From Paenibacillus silviterrae (GTDB lineage Bacteria > Bacillota > Bacilli > Paenibacillales > NBRC-103111), in the NCBI RefSeq assembly GCF_030167925.1, contig NZ_JASKUT010000002.1, positions 1,240,001-1,304,000 of the forward strand: a DNA stretch of 64,000 nucleotides. The letters run 5' to 3'. This document shows, piece after piece, positions 27,763 through 36,644 of the stretch. The first letter of the stretch is position 1. Each line of letters begins with the position of its first letter. The notes under the pieces were generated by a model. The model saw only the letters and a list, made by a program, of their open reading frames with translations. It did no database searches and was not told the DNA's origin. The position numbers and the translations under genes are program-made.

Positions 27763-27812
27763 AAAAAACACCTTACGGTCCGAGGATATCATCGGTTTCC
27801 GTAAGGTTTTTT
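27763..27812. terminator. Bidirectional terminator downstream of the GntR-SBP gene
   Basis: ACCTTACGG (27770-27778) pairs with CCGTAAGGT (27799-27807), flanked by A6 and T6 runs. The rest of the 440-base gap up to 28184 has no recognisable gene; only the promoter at 28092 stands out. Confidence 0.9.
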
Positions 27813-28091
27813 CGGCTTCTATTACTTCTCCTGCGCCCTTGACAAAGCAAATCATACTTATCATCCGCAGCATCCCGATCCCGGTAAAAGCCAACGAGTG
27901 ATAGGCGGAGCCCCTATGATACCATATCACCTCGTCACTCCAGATTCCCTTAAGATTAAGCAGACATTCCCCCCTATTGCTCCCGATTACCTGAACCCAA
28001 TGAGTCATCTGTTAATATCTTTATTAATTGTAATAAATTTATTACAAGAAACCGCGTTAAAAAGACAAAAAACTTTTTTTCAATGTATTCC

Positions 28092-28121
28092 TTGACAGGA
28101 ATATTCCTGTTAGGGTATATT
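28092..28121 (+). promoter_or_regulatory. DoxX gene promoter with a palindromic operator in the spacer
   Basis: A perfect TTGACA (28092-28097) and TATATT (28116-28121) are 18 bases apart. The perfect 16-base palindrome ACAGGAATATTCCTGT occupies 28095-28110, overlapping the -35 box and filling most of the spacer. A repressor bound there would block RNA polymerase directly. Confidence 0.75.
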
Positions 28122-28184
28122 GTAAATATCAAAACGAGCTGCTGCTGCAGCAACATCTGAATGAATCAGGAGAGTGAAGAAAAG

Positions 28185-28595
28185 ATGAAAAAGAACGTTC
28201 TTTATTGGATTTGTACGGTATTCATGATTGCCTTAATGGGATTGGGGGCCATCCCCAATATGATGTCCTCCCCGGAGTCGGTTGCCTTCTTCGAGCATCT
28301 CGGCTATCCGGCGTACCTGCTCCCCTTTCTCGGCATCGCCAAGCTGCTCGGGTCCATCGTTATTCTCATTCCCGGATTTCCGCGTATCAAGGAATGGGTG
28401 TATGCCGGCTTCGTTTTTGATTTAACGGGGGCGCTGTATTCCATCATTTCCGTCGGTGACATCAACTCCGGGCTGTTCGCATTTGTACTTGGCTACCTTG
28501 CCATCGCAGGCTCGTATATTCTTCATCATCAAAGAATCCAATCTCGTGCGAACGCAATACAACTAACCACTGCAGCTTACGCAGGTGCGAAGTGA
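28185..28595 (+). CDS. DoxX-family membrane protein
   Basis: The 136-residue protein has four hydrophobic segments (about residues 5-25, 45-65, 70-90 and 95-115). It has the DoxX-like features FFEHLGYPAYLLPFLGIAKLLG and a following IPGFPRIKEWVYAG. DoxX-like proteins are small integral membrane proteins often linked to redox or quinone/electrophile stress; the activity of this subgroup is not settled. The frame is open to 28161, but AGGAGAG upstream of the ATG at 28185 favours that start. A strong promoter with a built-in palindrome shows the gene is tightly repressed. No regulator gene is adjacent. Confidence 0.85.
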   Translation: MKKNVLYWICTVFMIALMGLGAIPNMMSSPESVAFFEHLGYPAYLLPFLGIAKLLGSIVILIPGFPRIKEWVYAGFVFDLTGALYSIISVGDINSGLFAFVLGYLAIAGSYILHHQRIQSRANAIQLTTAAYAGAK

Positions 28596-28620
28596 TTCCT
28601 CCCGCCCAGCAGACAATAAT

Positions 28621-28655
28621 AGAACCGGTAAGGCATATAATGCCCTACCGGTTCT
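28621..28655. terminator. Bidirectional terminator between DoxX and sulfatase genes
   Basis: AGAACCGGTA (28621-28630) pairs with TACCGGTTCT (28646-28655), with inner GGC/GCC pairing. It separates convergent genes. Confidence 0.85.
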
Positions 28656-28673
28656 CGCTGTTTTGGACTATTC

Positions 28674-30185
28674 CTATCCAAGAGCCTTGTACCCTTGATT
28701 ATCATAAAAAAACGGCCCTCGCGTCCATGTGCATGCCAAATGCATGAGCAGCTCTGCCGTCATCTGCTCCCGAATTTTTGCGTACGACTCTTGATCGAAC
28801 AAATTCGTCCACTCCGCCGGGTCGTCCGTGAGATGGTACAGCTCACCTTGAAGCTCGTTCAATCGGGTTATGGCGTCCTTCAGATGGCCCGGCAAATAAA
28901 GGATCAGCTTCCATTCCTTCTTGCGCCACATCAATGCCGGTGCCGCAAACAAACCGTCCTCCGTCTTTCTATGAAATTCGCAGAAGGTTCCGCCGCGACG
29001 CTTCTCCTCGAGGAGATCGAGTCCCGGCAGGAGAGGGCTGACCTCTGCCCCTGCCATGGAAGCAATTGTCGGAACCAGATCGATCAATTCAGCCGGCCGT
29101 TCATCCACTGTACCTCGCAGCGAATCGGGAAGCGCAGAGCCCGAAAGAAGGAGAGGTACTCTTACGCTGCTGTCGTACAGGCAGTACTTACTGAAGCGAT
29201 GCCTTCTTTCCCCTAGCATTTCACCGTGATCGGATACGAAGACGATGAGAGCGTTGTCCAGCACCCCCTTTTCCCGCAGACCGTCCAAGACTTGACCAAA
29301 ATAATGATCCAGCCATGAGCAGTTGGCCCAGTACCGCAGCGTCGTCCTCCTTCTTTCCGTCGGGCTAAGCCCCTCCCATACCTTCCGCCTCTCCCAGTAC
29401 CCGGCGTCGGATCGGGCGTCTCTCTCCCCGCCGCTTGCCAGATGAGTTCCTTCCTCTCTTTCCCAAGGCGGTTGATCGATGTCCGGTATATCCTCCAAAC
29501 GATACCAATCCTCAAATTCCTTAGGCACGTTGAAGCCTGCATGAGGCTTAAGGAAAGATAAGTAAAGAAATAAAGGGCGGGAAGCATCGATGCCGGATTG
29601 AATAAATTGTTTGCATTTCTCGGCGACCCAGCCGTCCCTGTGCTGATGCATCGGCACGCTGCTGGTACAGCCGAGATATCCGTTCGCATTTTCCTCCCCG
29701 CTGCCGTAATCCCGGGTTTCCAGCGAATACGCTGCAAGCCCCTCAGGATCATCGTCTCCCATCATCATGGCATTCGTCTCATAGTGCCCGCTGTTTCGCG
29801 CCAAGCCTACAGCCCTGACCTCAAAGCCTCGTGTAGGCGGACTCGGATTATGGAGACCGTGATTCCAATGGGTCTTTCCGAACCCGGCTGTTTGATAGCC
29901 TGCCTTCCGAAGCAGCTCCGACAATGGCTCCACCGGCAGCTTATCTTCGAAATACAGCCCGCCATGATTGGTTCTCACCCCCAGCTGTGAGGGGTACAGA
30001 CCGAACATCATGGAGCTTCGGCTGGGGACGCACATCGGTGCCTGGCATACCGCCTGAGTGTATACAATGCCCTCATCCGCAAGCCGGTCCAAGGTCGGCG
30101 TCTTGATGCTGCTGTTAAACCGTCCGATGCAATCCCACCTCTGCTGGTCCGTCATCAGGAAAATGATATTAGGTCTGGTGTCCAT
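28674..30185 (-). CDS. Sulfatase (formylglycine-dependent, type I)
   Basis: The 503-residue hydrolase has the N-terminal metal-binding start NIIFLMTDQQRWD and the sulfatase signature CVPSRSSMMFGLYPSQ. Cys52 is the residue converted to formylglycine. Further motifs are GKTHWNH and a distal VSDHGEMLGE metal site. It hydrolyses a sulfate ester on a carbohydrate, or possibly on choline or an aryl compound. Having no signal peptide, it acts in the cytoplasm after uptake. It is the last gene of an operon with a binding protein and two permeases, 21 bases after a permease stop. That context points to an imported sulfated saccharide. AAGGAGG lies 9 bases before the ATG. Its maturase (FGE or anSME) is not in this window. 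Confidence 0.92.
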   Translation of the reverse strand: MDTRPNIIFLMTDQQRWDCIGRFNSSIKTPTLDRLADEGIVYTQAVCQAPMCVPSRSSMMFGLYPSQLGVRTNHGGLYFEDKLPVEPLSELLRKAGYQTAGFGKTHWNHGLHNPSPPTRGFEVRAVGLARNSGHYETNAMMMGDDDPEGLAAYSLETRDYGSGEENANGYLGCTSSVPMHQHRDGWVAEKCKQFIQSGIDASRPLFLYLSFLKPHAGFNVPKEFEDWYRLEDIPDIDQPPWEREEGTHLASGGERDARSDAGYWERRKVWEGLSPTERRRTTLRYWANCSWLDHYFGQVLDGLREKGVLDNALIVFVSDHGEMLGERRHRFSKYCLYDSSVRVPLLLSGSALPDSLRGTVDERPAELIDLVPTIASMAGAEVSPLLPGLDLLEEKRRGGTFCEFHRKTEDGLFAAPALMWRKKEWKLILYLPGHLKDAITRLNELQGELYHLTDDPAEWTNLFDQESYAKIREQMTAELLMHLACTWTRGPFFYDNQGYKALG

Positions 30186-30206
30186 TGTGTAACTCCTCCT
30201 TCGCTA

Positions 30207-31088
30207 TCAGCCTTTGATGGAACCTACCATTGCGCCCTTGGCAAAATGCTTCTGCAAGAACGGATATACGATGACAATCGGCACGGTAGCGATGATAATG
30301 GCCGCCATCTTCAACATTTCCGAAGGCGGAGGCTGTGTGGAAACGTCGTTTGCGTCAAGCTCTGTATTCGACGCGCTGAGCAGCATATTTTGTAAAAGCA
30401 CCTGAATGGGCCACTTCTTGGCGTCATTAATATATAGTAACGCAGAGAAGAATTGATTCCAATACCCGACGGCGTAAAATAAGCCAAAGGCAGCAAGTGC
30501 GGGAAGAGATAACGGAAGGATGATCGAGAGCCATGTCCGCAGCTCATTGCTCCCGTCGATGGATGCGGATTCGTCCAATTCGGAGGGGAGACTGTCAAAG
30601 AATGCTTTCATCAGCAATACACTCCATCCGTTGGCTAGCGTGGGAATAATAATCGACCCCATGCTGTTCAACAGTCCCAGCTGTCTCACCAGCATGTAGG
30701 CCGGAATCATCCCGGGGCTAAACAATATGGTTAACAGCACCATTAGCTGGACCTGCCTGCGTCCTCTCATTCTTCGTCGGGAAAGAGCGTAGGCTAATGC
30801 CGAGGTTACCGTAAGAGAGCAAGCTGTGCCGACCACGGCCAGAAAAGCGCTATTGCCGATGGAACGGACGAACGCCTTAGCCGAAAGCAAGTAACGGTAG
30901 GAATCCAAGCTCCATTGCTCCGGCCAAAGAACCCATCGTTTTTGCAGAAATTCCGCCGGATCCGTCAAGGAAACGATGAGGACGTAATAAAATGGGAAGC
31001 ACGTCAACAGTACCAGCAAACCAAGCACTGCCGCATTCATGCTTCGGAAGAACAAATCTCCCCAATCCGTGTTCTTCTTTTTCATCAC
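30207..31088 (-). CDS. Carbohydrate ABC transporter permease (MalG/LplC type)
   Basis: The 293-residue protein has about six membrane helices. The EAA loop reads ELDESASIDGSNELRTWLSI near residue 190, where the ATPase docks. The C-terminus HFAKGAMVGSIKG is typical of LplC/YtcP-type permeases of oligosaccharide importers. It pairs with the permease upstream (22-base gap) and the lipoprotein at 32106. No ATPase gene is present; these systems usually share a common MsmX-type ATPase encoded elsewhere. The start is GTG at 31088 or the next codon, ATG, after GGGGGGAAGG. Confidence 0.94.
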   Translation of the reverse strand: MMKKKNTDWGDLFFRSMNAAVLGLLVLLTCFPFYYVLIVSLTDPAEFLQKRWVLWPEQWSLDSYRYLLSAKAFVRSIGNSAFLAVVGTACSLTVTSALAYALSRRRMRGRRQVQLMVLLTILFSPGMIPAYMLVRQLGLLNSMGSIIIPTLANGWSVLLMKAFFDSLPSELDESASIDGSNELRTWLSIILPLSLPALAAFGLFYAVGYWNQFFSALLYINDAKKWPIQVLLQNMLLSASNTELDANDVSTQPPPSEMLKMAAIIIATVPIVIVYPFLQKHFAKGAMVGSIKG

Positions 31089-31109
31089 AATGACCTTCCC
31101 CCCTAGCGA

Positions 31110-32090
31110 CTAAAAGACCCCGTCCTGCCCAAGCTTCTTGGCCAGCTTATTGGAAGCCAAGACAAGGACTAACCCGACGACCGACTTAAACAATCCGATG
31201 GCCGTGCTGTAGCCGAATTGGCCGCGCCCAATGCCGATCCGGTATACATAAGTGTCGAACACTTCCGCTACATCGGAGACGGCACCATTATACATCAGGA
31301 ATATTTGCTCAAACCCGACATCCATGATGTCCCCAAGTCTTAAAATCAATAATATAATGACAACCCCCCGTAAGGCAGGAAGAGTCACATGCCACATTTG
31401 GCGGAGTCGACTCGCACCATCCATGCGGCAAGCCTCGTAAATTTGCGGATCGACTCCTGCAATGGCCGCCAGGAAAACGATAGTCCCCCAGCCCGCTTCC
31501 TTCCACATGGACTGTAGCGTCACCAGCAGCCAGAAGCCGTCCGGATTCGTAAGAAAATCTTTTCTTTCCAAGCCCGCCGCTTCCAACATATGATTCAAAA
31601 GCCCCTCACCCTTTGCCAAAAGAGTGAACGTAAGTCCCGTAATGATGACCCACGATAAGAAATGCGGCAGGTACAGAACTGATTGAATGATTCTCTTATA
31701 CACGACATGATGCAGTTCATTAAGCAATAGCGCAATAAGAATAGGCAATGGAAAGAACAGCGCCAGATTCAAAAGATTGATCGCCATCGTATTGCGAAAC
31801 AGCAGCCAAAATTCAGGTGTTTCAAAAAAGGTGCGGAAATGCTCAAGTCCTACCCATGGGCTGCCAGTCACTCCAGCAAGCGGAGAGTAGTTCTGAAAGG
31901 CGATCACCACTCCCCACATAGGAACATATTTAAAAATTACAAAAAATAAAATTCCCGGCAGCGCTAATAGATAGAGGTACGGCTCGCGGCGCACATCACG
32001 GATCAGCTTACGGAGGTACTTTGGCCGCGGGGGCACGGACCGCAAGCGGGAACCGTCGGTTCGGACAGGAATAGGATCGGATGACATCAT
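31110..32090 (-). CDS. Carbohydrate ABC transporter permease (MalF/LplB type)
   Basis: The 326-residue membrane protein has a charged N-terminal extension of about 40 residues, then six helices. The EAA loop is YEACRMDGASRLRQMWHVTL near residue 230. The segment YLLALPGILFFVIFKYVPMWG is characteristic of LplB/YteP-type permeases. It is the inner partner of the permease at 30207. The start is an ATG doublet after AGGAGG. It lies 15 bases after the binding-protein gene. Confidence 0.94.
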   Translation of the reverse strand: MMSSDPIPVRTDGSRLRSVPPRPKYLRKLIRDVRREPYLYLLALPGILFFVIFKYVPMWGVVIAFQNYSPLAGVTGSPWVGLEHFRTFFETPEFWLLFRNTMAINLLNLALFFPLPILIALLLNELHHVVYKRIIQSVLYLPHFLSWVIITGLTFTLLAKGEGLLNHMLEAAGLERKDFLTNPDGFWLLVTLQSMWKEAGWGTIVFLAAIAGVDPQIYEACRMDGASRLRQMWHVTLPALRGVVIILLILRLGDIMDVGFEQIFLMYNGAVSDVAEVFDTYVYRIGIGRGQFGYSTAIGLFKSVVGLVLVLASNKLAKKLGQDGVF

Positions 32091-32105
32091 GATGTTCCTC
32101 CTGGA

Positions 32106-33647
32106 TTATTGGCCGCTTCGCTTATGATAAGCCTGGTTGATCTCTTCCGTAACCTTGGCGAATTGCGGATCCGCCTTAGCTTTGGCGACAAATTCATCCC
32201 AGGCGGCAATCGGTTCGCGCCCGATAATGATCTTGGCTTTTAAATCGGCGATGCGTTTTTCCAAATCCGGGAGCAGCTTCTGAGCCGTCTCGGAATAGAG
32301 TCCCACCCCAATATCGGGCACATTGCGCTTGATTCGCTCTCCATCGACCTTCTTGCTTACCTCTTCAAATTCCTTTAATTCCTCATTGGCCGGCGGAGGA
32401 TTTAAGGCAGGGTCAATGGAGTTGACAATTTGATTGAAATCGGAGGCGCTATCCGCAATGAGCTTGTCGGGATCGACAACCTTGACACCGTTCTGATTGG
32501 TGTAATGAACACCCTCAAGGCCAACGCGCTGAATGGAGGACACCTCCGCTGTCAACCAGGTATCCACCAGTTGGAGAATCCGTTTCATTTTGGCTTCCGG
32601 GACCGTTTTGGGAATTGCCAGAATCCCGTTAAAGCCCGTTCCCTTCGGAACAAAGCCATTCAGTGTAGCTAGCGGATAAAAGTCAGCCTGTTTATAGGAC
32701 GGAACGATTTTCTTCAGATCAGGAGCATACACCTTAGGACCCGTACCCGTTTTATCAATGACCGCCCCGGCCTTGTTGCCTTTATAATAATCCCGAACCT
32801 GCGTCGTTTTGAGCGATAGCTGATCCTCGGGAAGAAGCTTTTCTTTATAGAGCTTGGACAAGTATTCCAACGAGCTGCGAGTCTCTGGTGAAAACGGTGT
32901 GTAGATCAGCTTGCCGTCCGTCTTCTTCCAAGAGCCGGCCGCTCCATTGAAAATCTCTTGGAAAACGCCCGTTAACGTATCGATTCCCGTGGATAACCCG
33001 AACGTATCCTGTTTGCCGTTCCCGTCAGGGTCTTGCTCTTTAAATGCTTTCAATACATGATAAAGCTCGTCGGTTGTCGTGGGCGGCTTAAGGCCCAAAT
33101 GATCGAGCCAATCCTTGCGCAGAATCAGGAAGGATACGTCATTCGCATCTCTCCCCCGCGGAATGCCGTAGTTTTTACCGTCCTCCAGCTTCGTCAGCTC
33201 CCAAGCCACGTCCGGAATGCCCTTTTGCAAATTCGGGTAATCCTTGATATAGGGTGTGATATCCCAGAAGGCTCCCTGCTTTACGAGAGTCCGAAAGGAA
33301 GTGCCGAACGGATCGCTGATAAAGGTAATGTCGGGAATTTGCCCCGAAGCCAGTGTAATGTTCAACTTATCGTTATATACATTATTGGAAATCCAGCTAA
33401 TGCTTAGCTTGGAATTTGTTCTCTTCTCGATTTCCCGCTTGATGACATTGTCATCGGCCGCGGGCGGGGTGCTCGGTGTAATCGTCATAATACTGACCTC
33501 AAGAGGGCCTTCCTGCCCGGCATTCGAGCCCGCTGCGGCCCCTTCTTTCCCACTCCCGCCTGCACCGGTTCCGCATGCCGTTATGGCCAGCATAGCTGCT
33601 TGCAGCACAATTAACGCACCCACGCGGTTTAATTTGGTAGATTTCAT
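32106..33647 (-). CDS. Sugar ABC-transporter binding lipoprotein (LplA/YtcQ type)
   Basis: The 513-residue lipoprotein has the signal peptide lipobox ITAC (Cys25) and the long build of the LplA/YtcQ group: LILRKDWLDHLGLKPPTTTD, then KEQDPDGNGKQDTFGLS. It captures a saccharide outside the cell for the two permeases encoded downstream. The frame is open to 33725, but GGGAG 9 bases before the ATG at 33647 and the signal peptide fix the start. It is the first gene of the operon that ends in the sulfatase. An inverted repeat lies just upstream at 33670. It is more distant from the three orphan binding proteins in this window than they are from each other. Confidence 0.93.
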   Translation of the reverse strand: MKSTKLNRVGALIVLQAAMLAITACGTGAGGSGKEGAAAGSNAGQEGPLEVSIMTITPSTPPAADDNVIKREIEKRTNSKLSISWISNNVYNDKLNITLASGQIPDITFISDPFGTSFRTLVKQGAFWDITPYIKDYPNLQKGIPDVAWELTKLEDGKNYGIPRGRDANDVSFLILRKDWLDHLGLKPPTTTDELYHVLKAFKEQDPDGNGKQDTFGLSTGIDTLTGVFQEIFNGAAGSWKKTDGKLIYTPFSPETRSSLEYLSKLYKEKLLPEDQLSLKTTQVRDYYKGNKAGAVIDKTGTGPKVYAPDLKKIVPSYKQADFYPLATLNGFVPKGTGFNGILAIPKTVPEAKMKRILQLVDTWLTAEVSSIQRVGLEGVHYTNQNGVKVVDPDKLIADSASDFNQIVNSIDPALNPPPANEELKEFEEVSKKVDGERIKRNVPDIGVGLYSETAQKLLPDLEKRIADLKAKIIIGREPIAAWDEFVAKAKADPQFAKVTEEINQAYHKRSGQ

Positions 33648-33669
33648 GTAACAACACTCCCATCCATTT

Positions 33670-33690
33670 AACCAAGTATTTCCCTTGGTT
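33670..33690. promoter_or_regulatory. Inverted repeat upstream of the sulfatase operon
   Basis: AACCAAG (33670-33676) and CTTGGTT (33684-33690) are perfect arms around 7 bases. They lie 23 bases before the start codon and next to a minus-strand TTATAA box. It is a candidate operator near the transcription start. Confidence 0.45.
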
Positions 33691-33792
33691 TTATAAGTTT
33701 TATTATTGTTATCATCATAACGCATATTTTCCGTCTCGTTTTGTTCGATTGAGACCTAAATCCTGCCGATTCGGACTTAATGAAAATTCATA

Positions 33793-33834
33793 TCAAACAA
33801 AAAACCGATAGAAACGGTTTCGGTTTCTATCGGT
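33793..33834 (-). terminator. Terminator overlapping the AraC stop codon
   Basis: ACCGATAGAAAC (33804-33815) pairs perfectly with GTTTCTATCGGT (33823-33834). The minus-strand tail is TTTTTGTTTG. The stop codon TAG of the AraC gene lies inside the stem. Confidence 0.9.
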
Positions 33835-34720
33835 AATTCGTTTGTTTACGATAGCTTCTAGGCGTGCAGCCGGTATGCCGGAAGAACAGCCGGCAGAAGA
33901 AGGAGGAATCGTGAAAGCCGACGGCCGTGGCGATGGAATCGATGCTTTTGCTCGTTTCCAGCAGCATTTGCTTGGCACGCTCCATTCGAATTTCCTGCAG
34001 TACGGTCGAAATGCTTTTTCCCTTTTCCCTCCCGAAAATTCGTTGCAAGTGTCTCGGGCTTATCATGAATTGTTTGGCCAAGTCTTCCGCTGTAATTTTC
34101 TGATCAAAGTGATGCTCGAGATAAGTGCAGACATTCCTCACGAGAATCTCGTATCCGACCGTTAGCGGCTTTACCGACGGCTCCGCCGGCATGCTCTGAT
34201 TTCGAATGTTCCGGGAGAGCTGGATCAGCAGCTTAATTAACAGATGCTTCACTATGATCTTCGAACCGCTTTGGCTGTCCTTACACTCCTTTATCATCTC
34301 CTCCAGCTGAGACAGAACGTCGGATGATTCCTTCGAACTGAGCGATTGCCGGCGCGGCATTCGTGTGCCCGGCTTATACATCGGCAGGATATAGGGCAGT
34401 TCCGCCAGAGATTCCGGTTCAGCCGGCAGACAGGAGATGAGCGAATCCATCGGAAAGAGACAATTGACGATTTCCAAGCTGAATTTCTTAACCTCGGGGA
34501 ACGAGTGCACTTCACCGGGCATGATTATGTAAACATCTCCTGCACGTATCTCATAGCAATCATGTTGGATGATATGCTTCCCCTGGCCGTGTATGACGTA
34601 AACCAGCTCAATAAAATCATGGCAATGCTCTTCAAAAAGATTATGCTCGCCATGGGAAGAACGCTGCGTCCAAACAAGGTTCCCGTCCTTCTGATAATCG
34701 GAAAATCTTTTCATCTGCAC
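33827..34720 (-). CDS. AraC-family transcriptional regulator
   Basis: The 297-residue protein has an N-terminal cupin: FEEHCHDFIELVYVIHGQG, then YEIRAGDVYIIMPGEVHSF. The C-terminal double helix-turn-helix reads ITAEDLAKQFMISPRHLQRI and IDSIATAVGFHDSSFFCRLF. The reading frame is open to 34780, but AGAGGTGA is 7 bases before a GTG at 34720; an ATG at 34714 is the alternative. It lies upstream of, and in the same direction as, the sulfatase operon, separated by a terminator. It is the obvious local regulator of that operon. Confidence 0.9.
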   Translation of the reverse strand: MQMKRFSDYQKDGNLVWTQRSSHGEHNLFEEHCHDFIELVYVIHGQGKHIIQHDCYEIRAGDVYIIMPGEVHSFPEVKKFSLEIVNCLFPMDSLISCLPAEPESLAELPYILPMYKPGTRMPRRQSLSSKESSDVLSQLEEMIKECKDSQSGSKIIVKHLLIKLLIQLSRNIRNQSMPAEPSVKPLTVGYEILVRNVCTYLEHHFDQKITAEDLAKQFMISPRHLQRIFGREKGKSISTVLQEIRMERAKQMLLETSKSIDSIATAVGFHDSSFFCRLFFRHTGCTPRSYRKQTNYR

Positions 34721-34766
34721 AGTGGGCTCACCTCTATATACGGGATAAGAATAATGCATATAAGGC

Positions 34767-34807
34767 AAAAAAGAAGACACCTAACTTGTAACGACAAGTC
34801 AGGTGTC
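34767..34807 (-). terminator. Terminator of the DedA gene
   Basis: GACACCTAACTTGT (34776-34789) pairs with ACAAGTCAGGTGTC (34794-34807) with a single mismatch. The minus-strand tail is TTTTTTGCC. It lies about 130 bases past the DedA stop. Confidence 0.85.
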
Positions 34808-34935
34808 TCCAGTGGTCTGGTCGACAATGCACAGCATTAATTCCTATTCATTTTGTCGGATTAGCTTGATTGTTTAGATACTATCATCGGCCGTACACCG
34901 GTGTCAATACATTTTAACTAAGGTACCCGACCGCC

Positions 34936-35553
34936 TTATTCGGGGCGGATCCCTTTTCTCTTCCTCACTTGAACGATGACAAATAAGACAAGGAGCACGA
35001 GCAGAAGTCCGTATATGAAGTTGGAGTACACATCCATATAGTGAACGATCGATTCCCATGAAGCGCCGACGGCTGCACCCAGGTAGATCAAAACAGCATT
35101 CCAGATAAGGGAGCCGAGCGTTGTGAGCAGCAGGAAAGGCACGATCTTCATGCGTACGGTACCTGCCGGAATCGAAATAAGGCTTCGGATCAGGGGCACA
35201 AATCTACATAGGAATACCGCCCAAGAGCCGTATCGCTCGAACCAGCCGAAGGTTCTGTGTAGATCCTCCCCGCTCAGCCGGAGAAGGCGTCCATAACGGG
35301 TAACGATTCTCTCCAGTCTGCTCATGTCAAGCAGCCGACCTACGCCATAGAGGAGAACGGCGCCCACCACGGAGCCGAGTGTAGAGGAAACAATGACTCC
35401 CCCTAGCGAGAGCTCGGATTGCGTTGTCATGAAGCCGCCGAAGGTTAATATGATCTCCGACGGAATGGGAGGAAATAGGTTCTCTAGCGCAATTAACAGA
35501 AAGACGCCGACATAGCCGTATTCGTTCATGATTGAAGTTATCCACGTTTCCAC
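34936..35553 (-). CDS. DedA/SNARE-associated family membrane protein
   Basis: The 205-residue protein has the DedA hallmarks: ENLFPPIPSEIIL near residue 24 (acidic residue and prolines) and FLCRFVPLIRSLISIPAG (the FxRxxPxxR motif with catalytically important arginines), with about five membrane segments. Family members transport or flip phospholipids or isoprenoid carriers and affect membrane potential and drug tolerance. The start is GTG at 35553; no strong ribosome binding site is seen. It stands alone, not clearly linked to the sugar genes on either side. Confidence 0.9.
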   Translation of the reverse strand: METWITSIMNEYGYVGVFLLIALENLFPPIPSEIILTFGGFMTTQSELSLGGVIVSSTLGSVVGAVLLYGVGRLLDMSRLERIVTRYGRLLRLSGEDLHRTFGWFERYGSWAVFLCRFVPLIRSLISIPAGTVRMKIVPFLLLTTLGSLIWNAVLIYLGAAVGASWESIVHYMDVYSNFIYGLLLVLLVLFVIVQVRKRKGIRPE

Positions 35554-35637
35554 AATACAAGTAACACCCCAATATTCGCATATTCAAACTGCTTCTAGCA
35601 TCTATACGATAGGGATGGGCCTACGTTGCAAAAATTT

Positions 35638-36498
35638 CTAAGACGGGAAAATAATGTCCTTTCGGATCCCCCTCTTCTCGCGGGCAAGCCACGCTCCCGG
35701 TGTTTCCCCCTCCAGCTGCTTGAACATCCGACTGAAATGCTGAACGGTCTTGAAGCCCGCCTTCTCTGCAATTTGCTTGAGCGTGTAATCCGAATACGCC
35801 ATCCACTCTTTCGACCGAACAATCCGAATCTCCCGTTGATAGCCGGCAATAGTGCAGCCTCGGTATTTCTTGAACAGCTGCTGCAGATGGTGCCCGCTAT
35901 AGCCGAGCTGTGAGGCCATCTCCGCAATGGTCCAGGTTTCCAGCGCGTGCTGCTTGATCCATTCTTCAATTTGTTTGGCAGCGGCATAGGAGCCTTCCGT
36001 CGGAAGAGTGTAAGGACCTGGAATCACGGTGTGGCCGCTTCGCTGATTCTCGGGAGATGCTTCATACGCTGCTCTGCTCAAGCGGTACAATATTTCCACC
36101 AGGTGGAGACTGGCCAGCTCCCTGTAGTAGGGCTGCTGCTGTGCCCCTTCCCTGCGGATCCGGTCGAGCAGCTGTATGATGTCTCCGCTTACCTGAGGAA
36201 TTCGTGACGGCAGCCTGCTCGCCGCTTGCTCCAGCTCGGAAGAGACAATCTCAAATTTGATATCGAGGGTTTTCACTTTCGTAGAGCGGTCTGCCGTTAG
36301 CCCGTGAATCACTCCAGGCTGCAGACAGTACAAGGTCCCGGCCTCCAGCGGGTACACCTCCTCCCCGCATTGAAACACCCCTCTTCCTTCCGCCGCCCAA
36401 ATGAATTGATAAAACGCGTGGTTATGCGGCCGAAGCCGTCTTCCTTTATCGTAGTCGTAACGCGCCGTCCATAAAATTTGTACACCGTAACGCTGCAT
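35638..36498 (-). CDS. AraC-family transcriptional regulator
   Basis: The 286-residue protein has a cupin start (RPHNHAFYQFIWAAEGRGVF, then YPLEAGTLYCLQPGVIHGL) and a C-terminal double helix-turn-helix: WTIAEMASQLGYSGHHLQQL, then LKQIAEKAGFKTVQHFSRMF. GGGGGG lies 7 bases before the ATG. It is divergent from the PL22-like propeller gene at 36645, separated by 146 bases, and likely controls it. The signal is unknown. Confidence 0.92.
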   Translation of the reverse strand: MQRYGVQILWTARYDYDKGRRLRPHNHAFYQFIWAAEGRGVFQCGEEVYPLEAGTLYCLQPGVIHGLTADRSTKVKTLDIKFEIVSSELEQAASRLPSRIPQVSGDIIQLLDRIRREGAQQQPYYRELASLHLVEILYRLSRAAYEASPENQRSGHTVIPGPYTLPTEGSYAAAKQIEEWIKQHALETWTIAEMASQLGYSGHHLQQLFKKYRGCTIAGYQREIRIVRSKEWMAYSDYTLKQIAEKAGFKTVQHFSRMFKQLEGETPGAWLAREKRGIRKDIIFPS

Positions 36499-36644
36499 GG
36501 AGCAACCCCCCCATTGGATTAGGTGATGGTTCCTCCATTATACAGCATATCCCTTTTGGGTAAGAAGAGATACGTTATAGATAAACCTCATGCTGCAGGA
36601 ACCCGCTATACTTAAAGTAACCCCAACGGAGGAGATGATGACCG

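Noticed and set aside
27709..28008. Minus-strand frame of 99 codons in the gap before the DoxX gene
   Set aside because: It runs through a strong terminator hairpin and into the end of the GntR-SBP gene; no motif.
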